Under the pieces are notes generated by a model, which searched no databases, had not been told where the DNA came from, and saw only the letters and a list, made by a program, of their open reading frames with translations. The position numbers and the translations under genes were made by a program. Shown here piece after piece: positions 29,487 through 37,413 of a stretch of DNA of 64,000 nucleotides. Origin of the DNA: JAFALK01 sp042701975 (GTDB lineage Bacteria > Pseudomonadota > Gammaproteobacteria > Burkholderiales > Burkholderiaceae_C); contig CP170561.1 of NCBI GenBank assembly GCA_042701975.1, positions 620,001 through 684,000 of the forward strand, read 5' to 3'. Numbering within the stretch: position 1 is the stretch's first letter; each line of letters starts with the position of its first letter.

Positions 29487-30370
29487 CAGGCGTCGTCGGG
29501 ACTGGCTCGGGTGACCTTGAACCAGCGCACGGCACCGCCGCGGGCCAGCATGACAGTGAAGCGCAAACCGGCGATGTGCACGGCCTCGCCACGGCGCGGC
29601 ACGTGGCCGTGCTCGTGCGACACCAAGCCGCCGATGGTGTCGAAGTCAGCCTCGGGCAGCGCGACATCGAATGCCGCGTTGACGGAGGAGATGGAAGCAT
29701 CGCCCGCCACGCGCTGGCTGCCGTCGGCCAGCGTGTAGATGCTGCCGGCCTCGGCGGTCTGGTCGTCGAACTCGTCTTCGATCTCACCGACGATCTCTTC
29801 CAGCACGTCCTCGATCGTGATCAGGCCGGCGGTGTTGCCGAACTCGTCGATCACGATGGCCAGGTGGTTGCGGTTGGAGCGGAAATCTCGCAGCACCTCG
29901 TTCAGGCCCTTGCTCTCCGGCACGAAGGCCGGCGAGCGCAGCAGGGTGCGCAGATTCAACTCCGGCGCACGCTGCAGCTTGAGCAGGTCCTTGGCGAGCA
30001 GGATGCCGATGATGTTGTCGCGCTGGCCTTCGAAGACGGGGAAGCGCGAATGGCCGGTTTCGATGACGAGGTTGAGGATCTCGTCGTACGGCGCCTCGAT
30101 GTCCAGCAGGTCCATGCGCCGGACGGCGACCATGACGTCGCCGGCCGAGAGCTCGGCCATGCGCAGCACGCCTTCGAGCATGTGGCGCGACTCGGGCTCG
30201 ATCAGCTCGCGCTGTTCGGCGTCGGCCAGGGTTTCGATCAGTTCGCTCTTGGAATCGGGACCCGGGTGGATGAATTCCCACATGCGGTCCAGCAGGCCAC
30301 GGGGGGCGGCTGCGGGTTTGGCGGCGCCTCCACGAGGGGTGGAGGTGCTCTTAAGCTGAGGTTCTGACAC
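29486..30370 (-). CDS. ybeX: YbeX/CorC-like CBS-domain protein
   Basis: A 294-residue protein with two CBS domains (about residues 75-200, including GHSRFPVFEGQRDNIIGILLAKDLL and AIVIDEFGNTAGLITIEDVLEEIVGEI) and a C-terminal CorC_HlyC domain. The start is GTG 30368-30370, giving MSEPQLKSTS; the open frame continues upstream but only antisense to the CobW gene. Length fits E. coli YbeX (292). Family members are linked to magnesium/cobalt efflux and ribosome maturation. It is the first gene of the minus-strand operon and is divergent from the CobW gene. Confidence 0.93.
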   Translation of the reverse strand: MSEPQLKSTSTPRGGAAKPAAAPRGLLDRMWEFIHPGPDSKSELIETLADAEQRELIEPESRHMLEGVLRMAELSAGDVMVAVRRMDLLDIEAPYDEILNLVIETGHSRFPVFEGQRDNIIGILLAKDLLKLQRAPELNLRTLLRSPAFVPESKGLNEVLRDFRSNRNHLAIVIDEFGNTAGLITIEDVLEEIVGEIEDEFDDQTAEAGSIYTLADGSQRVAGDASISSVNAAFDVALPEADFDTIGGLVSHEHGHVPRRGEAVHIAGLRFTVMLARGGAVRWFKVTRASPDDA

Positions 30371-30520
30371 GAGGCTGTGCCGAAGTTGCGAAGGGTGCAG
30401 AATAACTGATTGCCCAACTGGCACGTGTAGGGCGCGCGTAGGCCCTTGTACCGCCTCTCCACGCCCCAAGATGGGGCCGATTCCCGTTTTCCGACTGTTC
30501 CCCGACTGAAAGCCGCCGTC

Positions 30521-31603
30521 ATGTCCCAAGCCCCCCAAGCGCTGATTCCCGCCACCATCCTCACGGGCTTCCTCGGCTCCGGCAAGACCACCCTGCTCAA
30601 GCGCGTCCTGAATGAGGCCCACGGGCAGAAGATCGCCGTCATCGAGAACGAGTTCGGCGAAGAGGACATCGACACTTCCATCCTGATGGTCGAATCCCAA
30701 GAGCAGATCATCCAGATGAACAACGGCTGCGTCTGCTGCACGATCCGCGAGGACCTGCGCTCCACGCTGGCCGACTTGGCCGAGAAGCGCCGCAAGGGCG
30801 AGCTGGACTTCGAGCGCGTGGTCATCGAGACCACCGGCCTGGCCGATCCCGGCCCCGTGGCCCAGACCTTCTTCATGGACGACGAGATCGCCGAAAGCTA
30901 CCTGCTGGACTCGATCCTGACCCTGGTGGACGCCAAGCACGCCGAGGACCAGCTCAACACCCGCCAGGAAGTGCGCCGCCAGATCGGCTTTGCCGACCAG
31001 ATCTTCATCTCCAAGGCCGATCTGGTGGAACCCGCCGCCGTGGATGCCCTGATCCACCGCATCAAGCACATGAACCCGCGCGCCCCGGTGCAGACGGCGC
31101 ATTTCGGCGAAGTGGAGCTGTCCAAGGTGCTGGACCTGCGCGGCTTCAACCTGAACGCCAAGCTGGAGATCGACCCGGACTTCCTGAAGGCCGACGACCA
31201 CGATCACGACCATCACGGGCACGACCATGACCACGGTCATGACCACCACGATCATGATCATGAGCACGGCGAGCACTGCGACCACCCGCACCACCATCAC
31301 CATGACGACGACGTCAAATCCTTCGTCTTCAAGGCTGACAAACCCTTCAATCCGGCCAAGCTGGAGGATTTCCTGGGTGCCATCGTCCAGGTCTACGGCC
31401 CCAAGATGCTGCGCTACAAGGGCGTGCTCTATATGAAGGGCACCGAGAAGAAGGTGATCTTCCAGGGCGTGCACCAGCTGATGGGCTCAGATCTGGGCCC
31501 GAAGTGGATGCCCGGGGAGCAAAAGCAGAGCAAGATGGTGTTCATCGGCATCGACCTGCCCAAGGACATCCTGCTTCAGGGGCTGGAAGGTTGCCTCGCC
31601 TGA
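30521..31603 (+). CDS. CobW-family GTPase (putative zinc metallochaperone)
   Basis: A 360-residue protein. The P-loop GFLGSGKTT is at residues 15-23, the metal motif CVCC near 72-75, and the SKAD guanine-specificity block near 163. A histidine/aspartate-rich stretch (31194-31308, about residues 225-262) is probably a metal buffer. The C-terminal CobW domain ends with DLPKDILLQGLEGCL. Proteins of this type deliver zinc, or other metals, to target enzymes in the cytoplasm. I see no Zur-like operator upstream, so zinc as the metal is inference from the family. Confidence 0.9.
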   Translation: MSQAPQALIPATILTGFLGSGKTTLLKRVLNEAHGQKIAVIENEFGEEDIDTSILMVESQEQIIQMNNGCVCCTIREDLRSTLADLAEKRRKGELDFERVVIETTGLADPGPVAQTFFMDDEIAESYLLDSILTLVDAKHAEDQLNTRQEVRRQIGFADQIFISKADLVEPAAVDALIHRIKHMNPRAPVQTAHFGEVELSKVLDLRGFNLNAKLEIDPDFLKADDHDHDHHGHDHDHGHDHHDHDHEHGEHCDHPHHHHHDDDVKSFVFKADKPFNPAKLEDFLGAIVQVYGPKMLRYKGVLYMKGTEKKVIFQGVHQLMGSDLGPKWMPGEQKQSKMVFIGIDLPKDILLQGLEGCLA

Positions 31604-31626
31604 GGGTAAAAACACACACACGAGGG

Positions 31627-31664
31627 GCGGCGGATTGCAAGACCACGTGGCTACAATCCGCCGC
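31627..31664. promoter_or_regulatory. 11-bp perfect inverted repeat upstream of dksA
   Basis: GCGGCGGATTG (31627-31637) is repeated inverted at 31654-31664. The 16-base spacer contains the palindrome CCACGTGG (31643-31650). No T tract follows, so it does not look like a terminator for the CobW gene. A TACAAT hexamer (31652-31657) overlaps the right arm and could be a -10 element for dksA, in which case the repeat would be an operator. Confidence 0.5.
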
Positions 31665-31715
31665 GCCAAAAGCCGAGGTCCCGGCGAGGTATAAAGCCTG
31701 AGCGAGGAGAACAGC

Positions 31716-32372
31716 GTGAGCAAGACACCGGCATCCAAAACCGCTTCGGCGCCCGCCAAGAAGGCGTCCAAGTCCAAGACCGAAGTAGCGGCCGAAGCCG
31801 TCGCCACGCTCGAACCGCCGCCCCCGGCCAACCGTTTCGCCGACCGCTTCTCACCGGCCGCGCCCAGCTCCCGATCGATGAACAGCACCGTGATTGAAAG
31901 TCCCCGCACCATGGCCAAGGCCGACCCCAAACTCGCAAATGCCTGGAAGAGCAAGTCCGGCGCCGAACTGTCCGACGCAGAAGTGATGGCCATGCCCGAA
32001 GCGGAGTACATGAACGCCAAGCAGATCGAGTTCTTCCGCGTCAAGCTGAATGAACTCAAGGACGGCGTGCTCTCCAATGCCGGTGAAACCACCGAGCACC
32101 TGCGCGAAGACACCACCATCGTTCCCGATCCGGCCGACCGTGCCACCATCGAGGAAGAACATGCCCTGGAGCTGCGCACCCGCGACCGCGAGCGCAAGCT
32201 GCTCAAGAAGATCATGCAATCGCTGGCCCGACTGGACAGCGGCGAATACGGCTACTGCGACGAGACCGGCGAACCCATCGGCCTGGGCCGCCTGATCGCC
32301 CGCCCGACGGCCACGCTGTCGCTGGAAGCCCAGCAGCGCCGTGAGCTCAAGCAGAAGATGTTCGGGGACTGA
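31716..32372 (+). CDS. dksA: DksA-type RNA polymerase-binding regulator with long N-terminal extension
   Basis: A 218-residue DksA homologue starting at GTG 31716 with GAGGAGA just upstream. DksA enters the RNA polymerase secondary channel and, with ppGpp, adjusts rRNA and biosynthetic promoters. The core (about residues 75-218) has the coiled-coil region and a C-terminal finger reading GYCDETGEPIG ... TLSLEAQ. Only one of the four zinc cysteines remains, a pattern I associate with betaproteobacterial DksA. About 65 residues rich in Lys, Ala, Pro and Ser precede the core; a shorter form could start at the internal methionines near residue 55-66. Confidence 0.9.
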   Translation: MSKTPASKTASAPAKKASKSKTEVAAEAVATLEPPPPANRFADRFSPAAPSSRSMNSTVIESPRTMAKADPKLANAWKSKSGAELSDAEVMAMPEAEYMNAKQIEFFRVKLNELKDGVLSNAGETTEHLREDTTIVPDPADRATIEEEHALELRTRDRERKLLKKIMQSLARLDSGEYGYCDETGEPIGLGRLIARPTATLSLEAQQRRELKQKMFGD

Positions 32373-32420
32373 TTGGATTGATCTCTCGCTGACGCTGACC
32401 ACCGACCCGACCCACCCTCG

Positions 32421-34334
32421 ATGAGCGCTCCCAAAGACGTCAAGGACGAAAGCTTCTTTCGCAAGGTGGCGCGCTTCGTCACCAATCCGGCGACGGACTG
32501 GACTGAACTGAACTCCCGCCAGGACGATCCCGAGGGGGATGTGGCCAAGGCCGAGCTCAAGGCGATGATCGAGCGCAAGCGCCGCAACGACTTCGTGCGC
32601 AAGCGCGAGCTCGACATGCTGCGCCGGATCCGCCGCGAGGGCCTTTCGCCGGAACAGCTGGCTGCCCTGGGCGCTTCCAGCTCGCGCCTGGACGAGATCG
32701 AGCGGGCCGCCGCCAACAGCGAGATCAACAACAAGATCGATCCGCGGGTCAAGGACAAGATCAACGAGATCGAGCAGCAGATGGTGGGCGAGGCCTACGG
32801 GCCTACGTCGAACCAGCCGCACCTGGGCGGCTCGGGCGGCCAGTACGACCCGACCCGGCCCGCGCATTTCTCGACCACCATGCCGCCCCACGGTGGCCAG
32901 TACGGCCAATATGGCGGCCACGAAACCGGCCTGCCCACCGAGCCCGCCAGCGCCTCCCGCATCAGCGAATACGCCACCCGCGAGGAGATGGACCGCCTGG
33001 AAGCCGCGCCGCCCCCGGCCGCCGCCAGCCTGGGCGCCGGCATGGCGCCGCCTTCCGACAGCCGCTCCAGCCGCCTGCCTCAGGGCTTTTCCACTTCGTC
33101 CCAATCCGGCATCCAGTCCGGCAGCGGCGCTCCCGGCTTCACGGCCGCGCCCGTGCCGCCGCCCGTCGAGCTGCCGCCGCTGTCCTTCGACGTGGCCATG
33201 GAAGCCCCGATCAACACCGCCACGGCCGCCGTCGTGCCGGTCGAGTTCGAGCACGACCCTGACCTCGACGAGGCCGTGATCGCCTTCGCCAACGCCGACT
33301 ATGAACACGCCGAACGCGTGCTCGGCGAGCTGATTGCCCCGCAGGGCCCGCGCCATAACCATGGCGCCACCTGGCTGGCTCTGTTCGACCTCTACCGCGC
33401 CACCGGCAACCAGGGCAAGTTCGAGGCCCTGGCGCCCGATTACGTCCAGCAGTTCGGCCTTTCGGCGCCGCAGTGGTTCTCCATGCCCAAGCAGGTCGCC
33501 GAAGGCCTGCAGAACGTGCGCGCGCCCATGGGCCGCGCCGGCGGCATCGGCTGGGCCGCACCAGCGCACCTGGAGGTGGCCCAGGTCCAGCAACTGAAGA
33601 GCCGTTGCGAGACCCTGCCTCTGCCCTGGGTGCTGGACTGGACGCAGCTCAAGAGCATGGACCTGGACGCTGCCAAGGCGCTGCGCCAGCTGTTCCGCCA
33701 ATGGGCCGGCCAGCAGGTGGACCTGCGCTGGATTGCCGGTGACCAGTTCCTGCAGCTGCTCAAGGACCTGGCGCCCGTGGCCCAGCGCGACATCGATCCG
33801 ACGCACTGGATGCTGCGCCTGGAGGCGCTGCGCATCGTCAACCGGCCCGACCAGTTCGACGAGGCGGCCATCGACTATTGCGTCACCTACGAGGTCTCGC
33901 CGCCGAGCTGGGAAAAGGCACAGTGCCGCGTGCGGGTGAGCGGCCTCACGCTGTCCACCAGCGGCCCGGCCAGCAGCTCCATGTCGTCCGACACCTCGAT
34001 CGGCAGCAGCAGCTTCCTCGAATCCACGATCACCGAGCACGCCCACCTGGCCGCCAATGTGCAGCTCGAGCTCTCGGGCCAGCTCTCCGGTGATATCTCT
34101 GAAACCCTGCAGCTGATGACCGCCGAACTCGGCGCCGCCACGCTCGTCACCGTCACCTGCCCCAAGCTGATCCGCCTGGACTTCATGGCCGCCGGCGACC
34201 TGCTCAACTGGGTGCTGGCTCGCCGCAGCGAGAACCGCAACGTCGCCTTCATCGACACCCATCGCCTCGTCGCCCTGTTCTTCGGCGCCATGGGCATCAA
34301 CGAGCACGCGCGGATTCGCCTCCGGCAAAACTAG
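32421..34334 (+). CDS. Large STAS-like/TPR-like protein of unknown function
   Basis: A 637-residue soluble protein. Residues 1-130 are charged and helical (FFRKVARFVTNPATDW, RKRRNDFVRKREL). Residues 130-270 are low-complexity Pro/Gly/Ser/Gln. A helical TPR-like hairpin follows near 280-340 (DEAVIAFANADYEHAERVL). Two STAS-like segments come next: about 400-450 (LPWVLDWTQLKSMDLDAAKALRQLF) and the C-terminus (KLIRLDFMAAGDLLNWVL). STAS domains usually mediate protein-protein switches. The gene lies between dksA and hslV. I know no experimentally named function. Confidence 0.75.
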   Translation: MSAPKDVKDESFFRKVARFVTNPATDWTELNSRQDDPEGDVAKAELKAMIERKRRNDFVRKRELDMLRRIRREGLSPEQLAALGASSSRLDEIERAAANSEINNKIDPRVKDKINEIEQQMVGEAYGPTSNQPHLGGSGGQYDPTRPAHFSTTMPPHGGQYGQYGGHETGLPTEPASASRISEYATREEMDRLEAAPPPAAASLGAGMAPPSDSRSSRLPQGFSTSSQSGIQSGSGAPGFTAAPVPPPVELPPLSFDVAMEAPINTATAAVVPVEFEHDPDLDEAVIAFANADYEHAERVLGELIAPQGPRHNHGATWLALFDLYRATGNQGKFEALAPDYVQQFGLSAPQWFSMPKQVAEGLQNVRAPMGRAGGIGWAAPAHLEVAQVQQLKSRCETLPLPWVLDWTQLKSMDLDAAKALRQLFRQWAGQQVDLRWIAGDQFLQLLKDLAPVAQRDIDPTHWMLRLEALRIVNRPDQFDEAAIDYCVTYEVSPPSWEKAQCRVRVSGLTLSTSGPASSSMSSDTSIGSSSFLESTITEHAHLAANVQLELSGQLSGDISETLQLMTAELGAATLVTVTCPKLIRLDFMAAGDLLNWVLARRSENRNVAFIDTHRLVALFFGAMGINEHARIRLRQN

Positions 34335-34338
34335 GCCA

Positions 34339-34358
34339 GGTCTTGCAGTTGCAGGACC
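34339..34358 (+). promoter_or_regulatory. Short hairpin just upstream of hslV
   Basis: In the 45-base gap before hslV, GGTCTTG (34339-34345) can pair with CAGGACC (34352-34358), one G-T pair included. It sits about 20 bases before the ATG and upstream of the GGAG ribosome binding site. An inverted repeat in the hslVU leader is known from E. coli; whether this one is equivalent is inference. Confidence 0.35.
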
Positions 34359-34379
34359 CAGCCCTCAACTGGAGTCCTC

Positions 34380-34928
34380 ATGGACCAACAAAACCCCTCC
34401 TTCCACGGCACGACCATCGTTTCGGTGCGTCGCGGCAACCAAGTGGCCATCGGCGGCGACGGGCAAGTCACGCTCGGCAGCATCGTCGTGAAGTCCAGCG
34501 CCCGCAAGGTGCGCAAGCTCTATCACGACAAGGTGCTGGCCGGCTTTGCCGGCGCCACGGCCGATGCCTTCACCCTCTTCGAGCGCTTCGAGGCCAAGCT
34601 GGAGAAGCACCAGGGCCACCTCGTGCGCGCCGCCGTCGAGCTGACCCGCGACTGGCGCACCGACCGCGTGCTGCGCCGCCTCGAAGCCATGCTGGCCGTG
34701 GCTGACAAGACCGCTTCGCTGATCATCACCGGCAACGGCGACGTGCTGGAGCCCGAGCAAGGCATCGTCGCCATCGGCTCGGGCGGCGCCTATGCGCAGG
34801 CCGCGGCCAAGGCGCTGCTCAACCACAGCGACCTGAGCGCGCAGGACATCGTCAAGCAAAGCCTCGTGATCGCCGGCGAGATCTGCATCTACACCAACGG
34901 CAACCACACCATCGAAGTTCTGGAGTAA
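34380..34928 (+). CDS. hslV: ATP-dependent protease peptidase subunit HslV
   Basis: A 182-residue proteasome-type peptidase. After a 10-residue propeptide (MDQQNPSFHG) comes the conserved TTIVSVRRG; T11 should become the N-terminal catalytic threonine after processing. GGDGQVTLG and the C-terminal family blocks (GSGGAYAQAAAKALL, GEICIYTNGNHTIE) are present. It forms the inner double ring of the HslVU protease in the cytoplasm. hslU follows after 4 bases. Confidence 0.97.
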   Translation: MDQQNPSFHGTTIVSVRRGNQVAIGGDGQVTLGSIVVKSSARKVRKLYHDKVLAGFAGATADAFTLFERFEAKLEKHQGHLVRAAVELTRDWRTDRVLRRLEAMLAVADKTASLIITGNGDVLEPEQGIVAIGSGGAYAQAAAKALLNHSDLSAQDIVKQSLVIAGEICIYTNGNHTIEVLE

Positions 34929-34932
34929 GACG

Positions 34933-36234
34933 ATGAGCGACATGACCCCGCAGGAGATCGTCTCCGAACTCGACCGCCACATCGTCGGCCAGAACCCCGC
35001 CAAGCGCGCCGTGGCCATCGCCATGCGCAACCGCTGGCGCCGCCAGCGCGTCGATGAAAAGCTGCGCCCCGAGATCACGCCCAAGAACATCCTGATGATC
35101 GGCCCCACCGGCGTGGGCAAGACCGAGATCGCGCGCCGGCTGGCCAAGCTCTCGGGCGCGCCCTTCGTGAAGGTAGAAGCTACTAAGTTCACCGAGGTCG
35201 GCTACGTTGGCAAGGACGTCGACTCCATCGTGCGCGACTTGGTGGAAGTGGCCATCAAGCAAGAACGCGAAGTGCAGATGCGCATGCAGCGCACCCGCGC
35301 GGAGGACGCCGCCGAGGAGCGCGTGCTCGACATCCTCGTGCCCGGATCGGACGCTGACAACACCACCCGCCAGAGCATGCGCAAGCGCCTGCGCGAAGGC
35401 ACGATGGACGACAAGGAGATCGAGGTCGAGCTGCTCGAAGCCAAGCCCACGATGGAGATCCTCGGCCCGCAGGGCATGGAGGAAATGGCCGAGCAATTGA
35501 AGAGCATGTTCGGCCAGATGGGCGCGCAAAAGCGCAAGGCCCGCAAGCTCAGAATAGCCGAGGCGCTGAAGCTGCTGGTGGAGGAAGAAGCCGCCAAGCT
35601 GCTGAACGAGGAAGACATCAAGACCGCCGCGCTCGAGAACGCGCAGCAGATGGGCATCGTCTTCATCGACGAGATCGACAAGGTGGCTTCACGCGCCGAG
35701 CACGGCGGTGCCGATGTGTCCCGCCAGGGCGTGCAGCGCGACCTGCTGCCCCTGGTGGAAGGCACGACGGTCAGCACCAAGTACGGCATGGTCAAGACCG
35801 ACCACATGCTCTTCATCGCCTCCGGCGCCTTCCACCTCTCCAAGCCCAGCGACCTGATCCCCGAGCTGCAAGGCCGCTTCCCGATCCGCGTGGAGCTGGC
35901 CTCGCTGTCCGTCGATGATTTCGAAGCCATCCTGAAGAGCACGCATGCCAGCCTCGTGCGCCAGTACGAGGCCCTGCTCGCCACCGAAGGCGTGACGCTG
36001 AAGCTCCAGGACGACGCCATCCGCCGCTTGGCCCAGATCGCCTTCGAGGTGAACGAGCGCACCGAAAACATCGGTGCGCGAAGGCTTGCCACGGTGATGG
36101 AGCGGCTGCTCGACGAGATCAGCTTCGACGCGCCGAATCGCGGGGGTCAGACGCTGGCCATCGGCGAGGTGGAAGTGGATGCCAAGCTGGGTGAGCTGGC
36201 GCGGAACGAGGATCTGTCGCGGTTCATCCTCTGA
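34933..36234 (+). CDS. hslU: ATP-dependent protease ATPase subunit HslU
   Basis: A 433-residue AAA+ unfoldase partner of HslV. The N-terminus MTPQEIVSELDRHIVGQNPAKRAVAIA is typical. Walker A is GPTGVGKTE near residue 58, followed by the I-domain insertion rich in charged residues, then Walker B FIDEIDK near 243. The C-terminus ends in SRFIL, resembling the tail that docks into HslV. Length is slightly under the E. coli protein (443). The gene is translated with hslV from one message. Confidence 0.97.
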   Translation: MSDMTPQEIVSELDRHIVGQNPAKRAVAIAMRNRWRRQRVDEKLRPEITPKNILMIGPTGVGKTEIARRLAKLSGAPFVKVEATKFTEVGYVGKDVDSIVRDLVEVAIKQEREVQMRMQRTRAEDAAEERVLDILVPGSDADNTTRQSMRKRLREGTMDDKEIEVELLEAKPTMEILGPQGMEEMAEQLKSMFGQMGAQKRKARKLRIAEALKLLVEEEAAKLLNEEDIKTAALENAQQMGIVFIDEIDKVASRAEHGGADVSRQGVQRDLLPLVEGTTVSTKYGMVKTDHMLFIASGAFHLSKPSDLIPELQGRFPIRVELASLSVDDFEAILKSTHASLVRQYEALLATEGVTLKLQDDAIRRLAQIAFEVNERTENIGARRLATVMERLLDEISFDAPNRGGQTLAIGEVEVDAKLGELARNEDLSRFIL

Positions 36235-36261
36235 TCAGGCGCACCGTTTCGACGAACGAGT

Positions 36262-36278
36262 CGATCAGGAACTGATCG
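36262..36278 (+). repeat. 7-bp inverted repeat after hslU
   Basis: CGATCAG, GAA loop, CTGATCG is a perfect hairpin 27 bases after the hslU stop. Only a weak CT-rich stretch follows, so termination is possible but not convincing. Confidence 0.4.
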
Positions 36279-36294
36279 CTCGCCCCTCTAGCGC

Positions 36295-36359
36295 AAGCCA
36301 TGGATCCGGCTTTGCCGGTCCATCGGCTTGGCCCCCTTGAGGGGGTGCCGCGCAGCGGC
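36295..36359. repeat. REP-like compound palindrome between hslU and coaX
   Basis: Three adjacent hairpins fill the gap. The first is long: AAGCC...GGCTT at its base (36295-36329), with ATGGA-CCGGC pairing to GCCGG-TCCAT around a TTT loop and two unpaired bases. The second is CCCCC-TTGA-GGGGG (about 36332-36345). The third is GCCGC-GCA-GCGGC (36347-36359). The arrangement resembles intergenic palindromic units that recur in Burkholderiales genomes; I see only one copy in this window. It lies between convergent genes and may end both transcripts. Confidence 0.55.
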
Positions 36360-36374
36360 TACGGGGGTGCGCGA

Positions 36375-37160
36375 TCAAGCGCGCTTGTCTTTCCAGAACT
36401 CGTCGTGCTGCGCCTGCAAGGTGAGCAGCCCGTCGAAGATCAGCGTCTCGATCAGCTCGTGCGGGATGTCCAGCACTGGCGAAACCTTCCAGCCTGCGCC
36501 GCCTGTCATCAGCGTGATCGGCTCATGGCCGGCGCGCGCCTTCAGGTGGCGGTGCATGCGCTCGATGGCGCCGGTGATGGCGTAGTTGCCGCCGCTGGTC
36601 AGCGCATCCGAGGTGTTGGTGGGGAACTCGCGCACCTCACCGGTGGGCACGCGCAGACCCGAGGTGCCGCCTTCGAGCGCGCGCAGCATGATGCCGTGAC
36701 CCGGCAGGATCAGGCCGCCGAGGAAGCGGCCTTCGGCATCGATGGCGTCGACCGTGACGGCCGTGCCGACCATCACCACCAGGCAGGCTCGCGGTTCGCC
36801 ACGGGCCAGCACGTGCTGGCGTGCGCCGATCTGCGAGACGAATCGATCGGCGCCAAGGCGGGCCGGGTGGTCGTAGCCGTTGATGATGCCGCCGGCCTGG
36901 ACGCCGGGCACGACCCAGCGGGCTTCGACGTCCCAGAGCTCCAGCTGTTCTTCGACGCGGCCGCGCACGCCTTCGCCGGCCACATTGCAGCCGAGGATCT
37001 CGGTCGGCGTGGGCAGGCGGGCCCAGTCACCGTCGTGCAGAGTCTCGATGTTCTCGAGGAAGACGGCGCCGTGGGAGAGCATGGCCGCGCCCGGTTGCGG
37101 GGCTTCGTAGAGGGCCCACTTCAGGCGGGTGTTGCCGACGTCGATGACTAGAAAACTCAT
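36375..37160 (-). CDS. coaX: Type III pantothenate kinase
   Basis: A 261-residue enzyme of the first step of coenzyme A synthesis. The N-terminus FLVIDVGNTRLKWAL carries the ASKHA phosphate-binding motif. GADRFVSQIGAR and MVGTAVTVDAIDAEGRFLGGLILPG are the family signatures for pantothenate binding and catalysis. The ATG is at 37158-37160. It is monocistronic and convergent with hslU. The 250 bases upstream, up to the first chemoreceptor, contain no other gene I can support. Confidence 0.95.
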   Translation of the reverse strand: MSFLVIDVGNTRLKWALYEAPQPGAAMLSHGAVFLENIETLHDGDWARLPTPTEILGCNVAGEGVRGRVEEQLELWDVEARWVVPGVQAGGIINGYDHPARLGADRFVSQIGARQHVLARGEPRACLVVMVGTAVTVDAIDAEGRFLGGLILPGHGIMLRALEGGTSGLRVPTGEVREFPTNTSDALTSGGNYAITGAIERMHRHLKARAGHEPITLMTGGAGWKVSPVLDIPHELIETLIFDGLLTLQAQHDEFWKDKRA

Positions 37161-37413
37161 GGTGCAGGGCTGGAAATGAAGGCAAGGCAGGCTGCCGACC
37201 CCGTCAGCCTAGCAGGTCCGGCAAATCCAGGCCCTGCGTGAAATCGATGGCATGAAACCTGGCCGTTAGGCTCGACGCAACATGTCCATCCCTGCTTTGT
37301 TAATTTCGGTTAATACTCGGGTCACGGGACAAACCGGGCATCGAGAGCGCCGAGATGTTGTAGCTCCCGAAAGAAGACGCAGGCCGATGCCCACGCATGA
37401 CCAGGTACTGCAC

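Noticed and set aside
29486..31474. Extension of the ybeX frame to 662 codons
   Set aside because: The upstream two thirds lie antisense to the CobW-family GTPase gene. GTG at 30368-30370 gives the expected length of about 294 residues.
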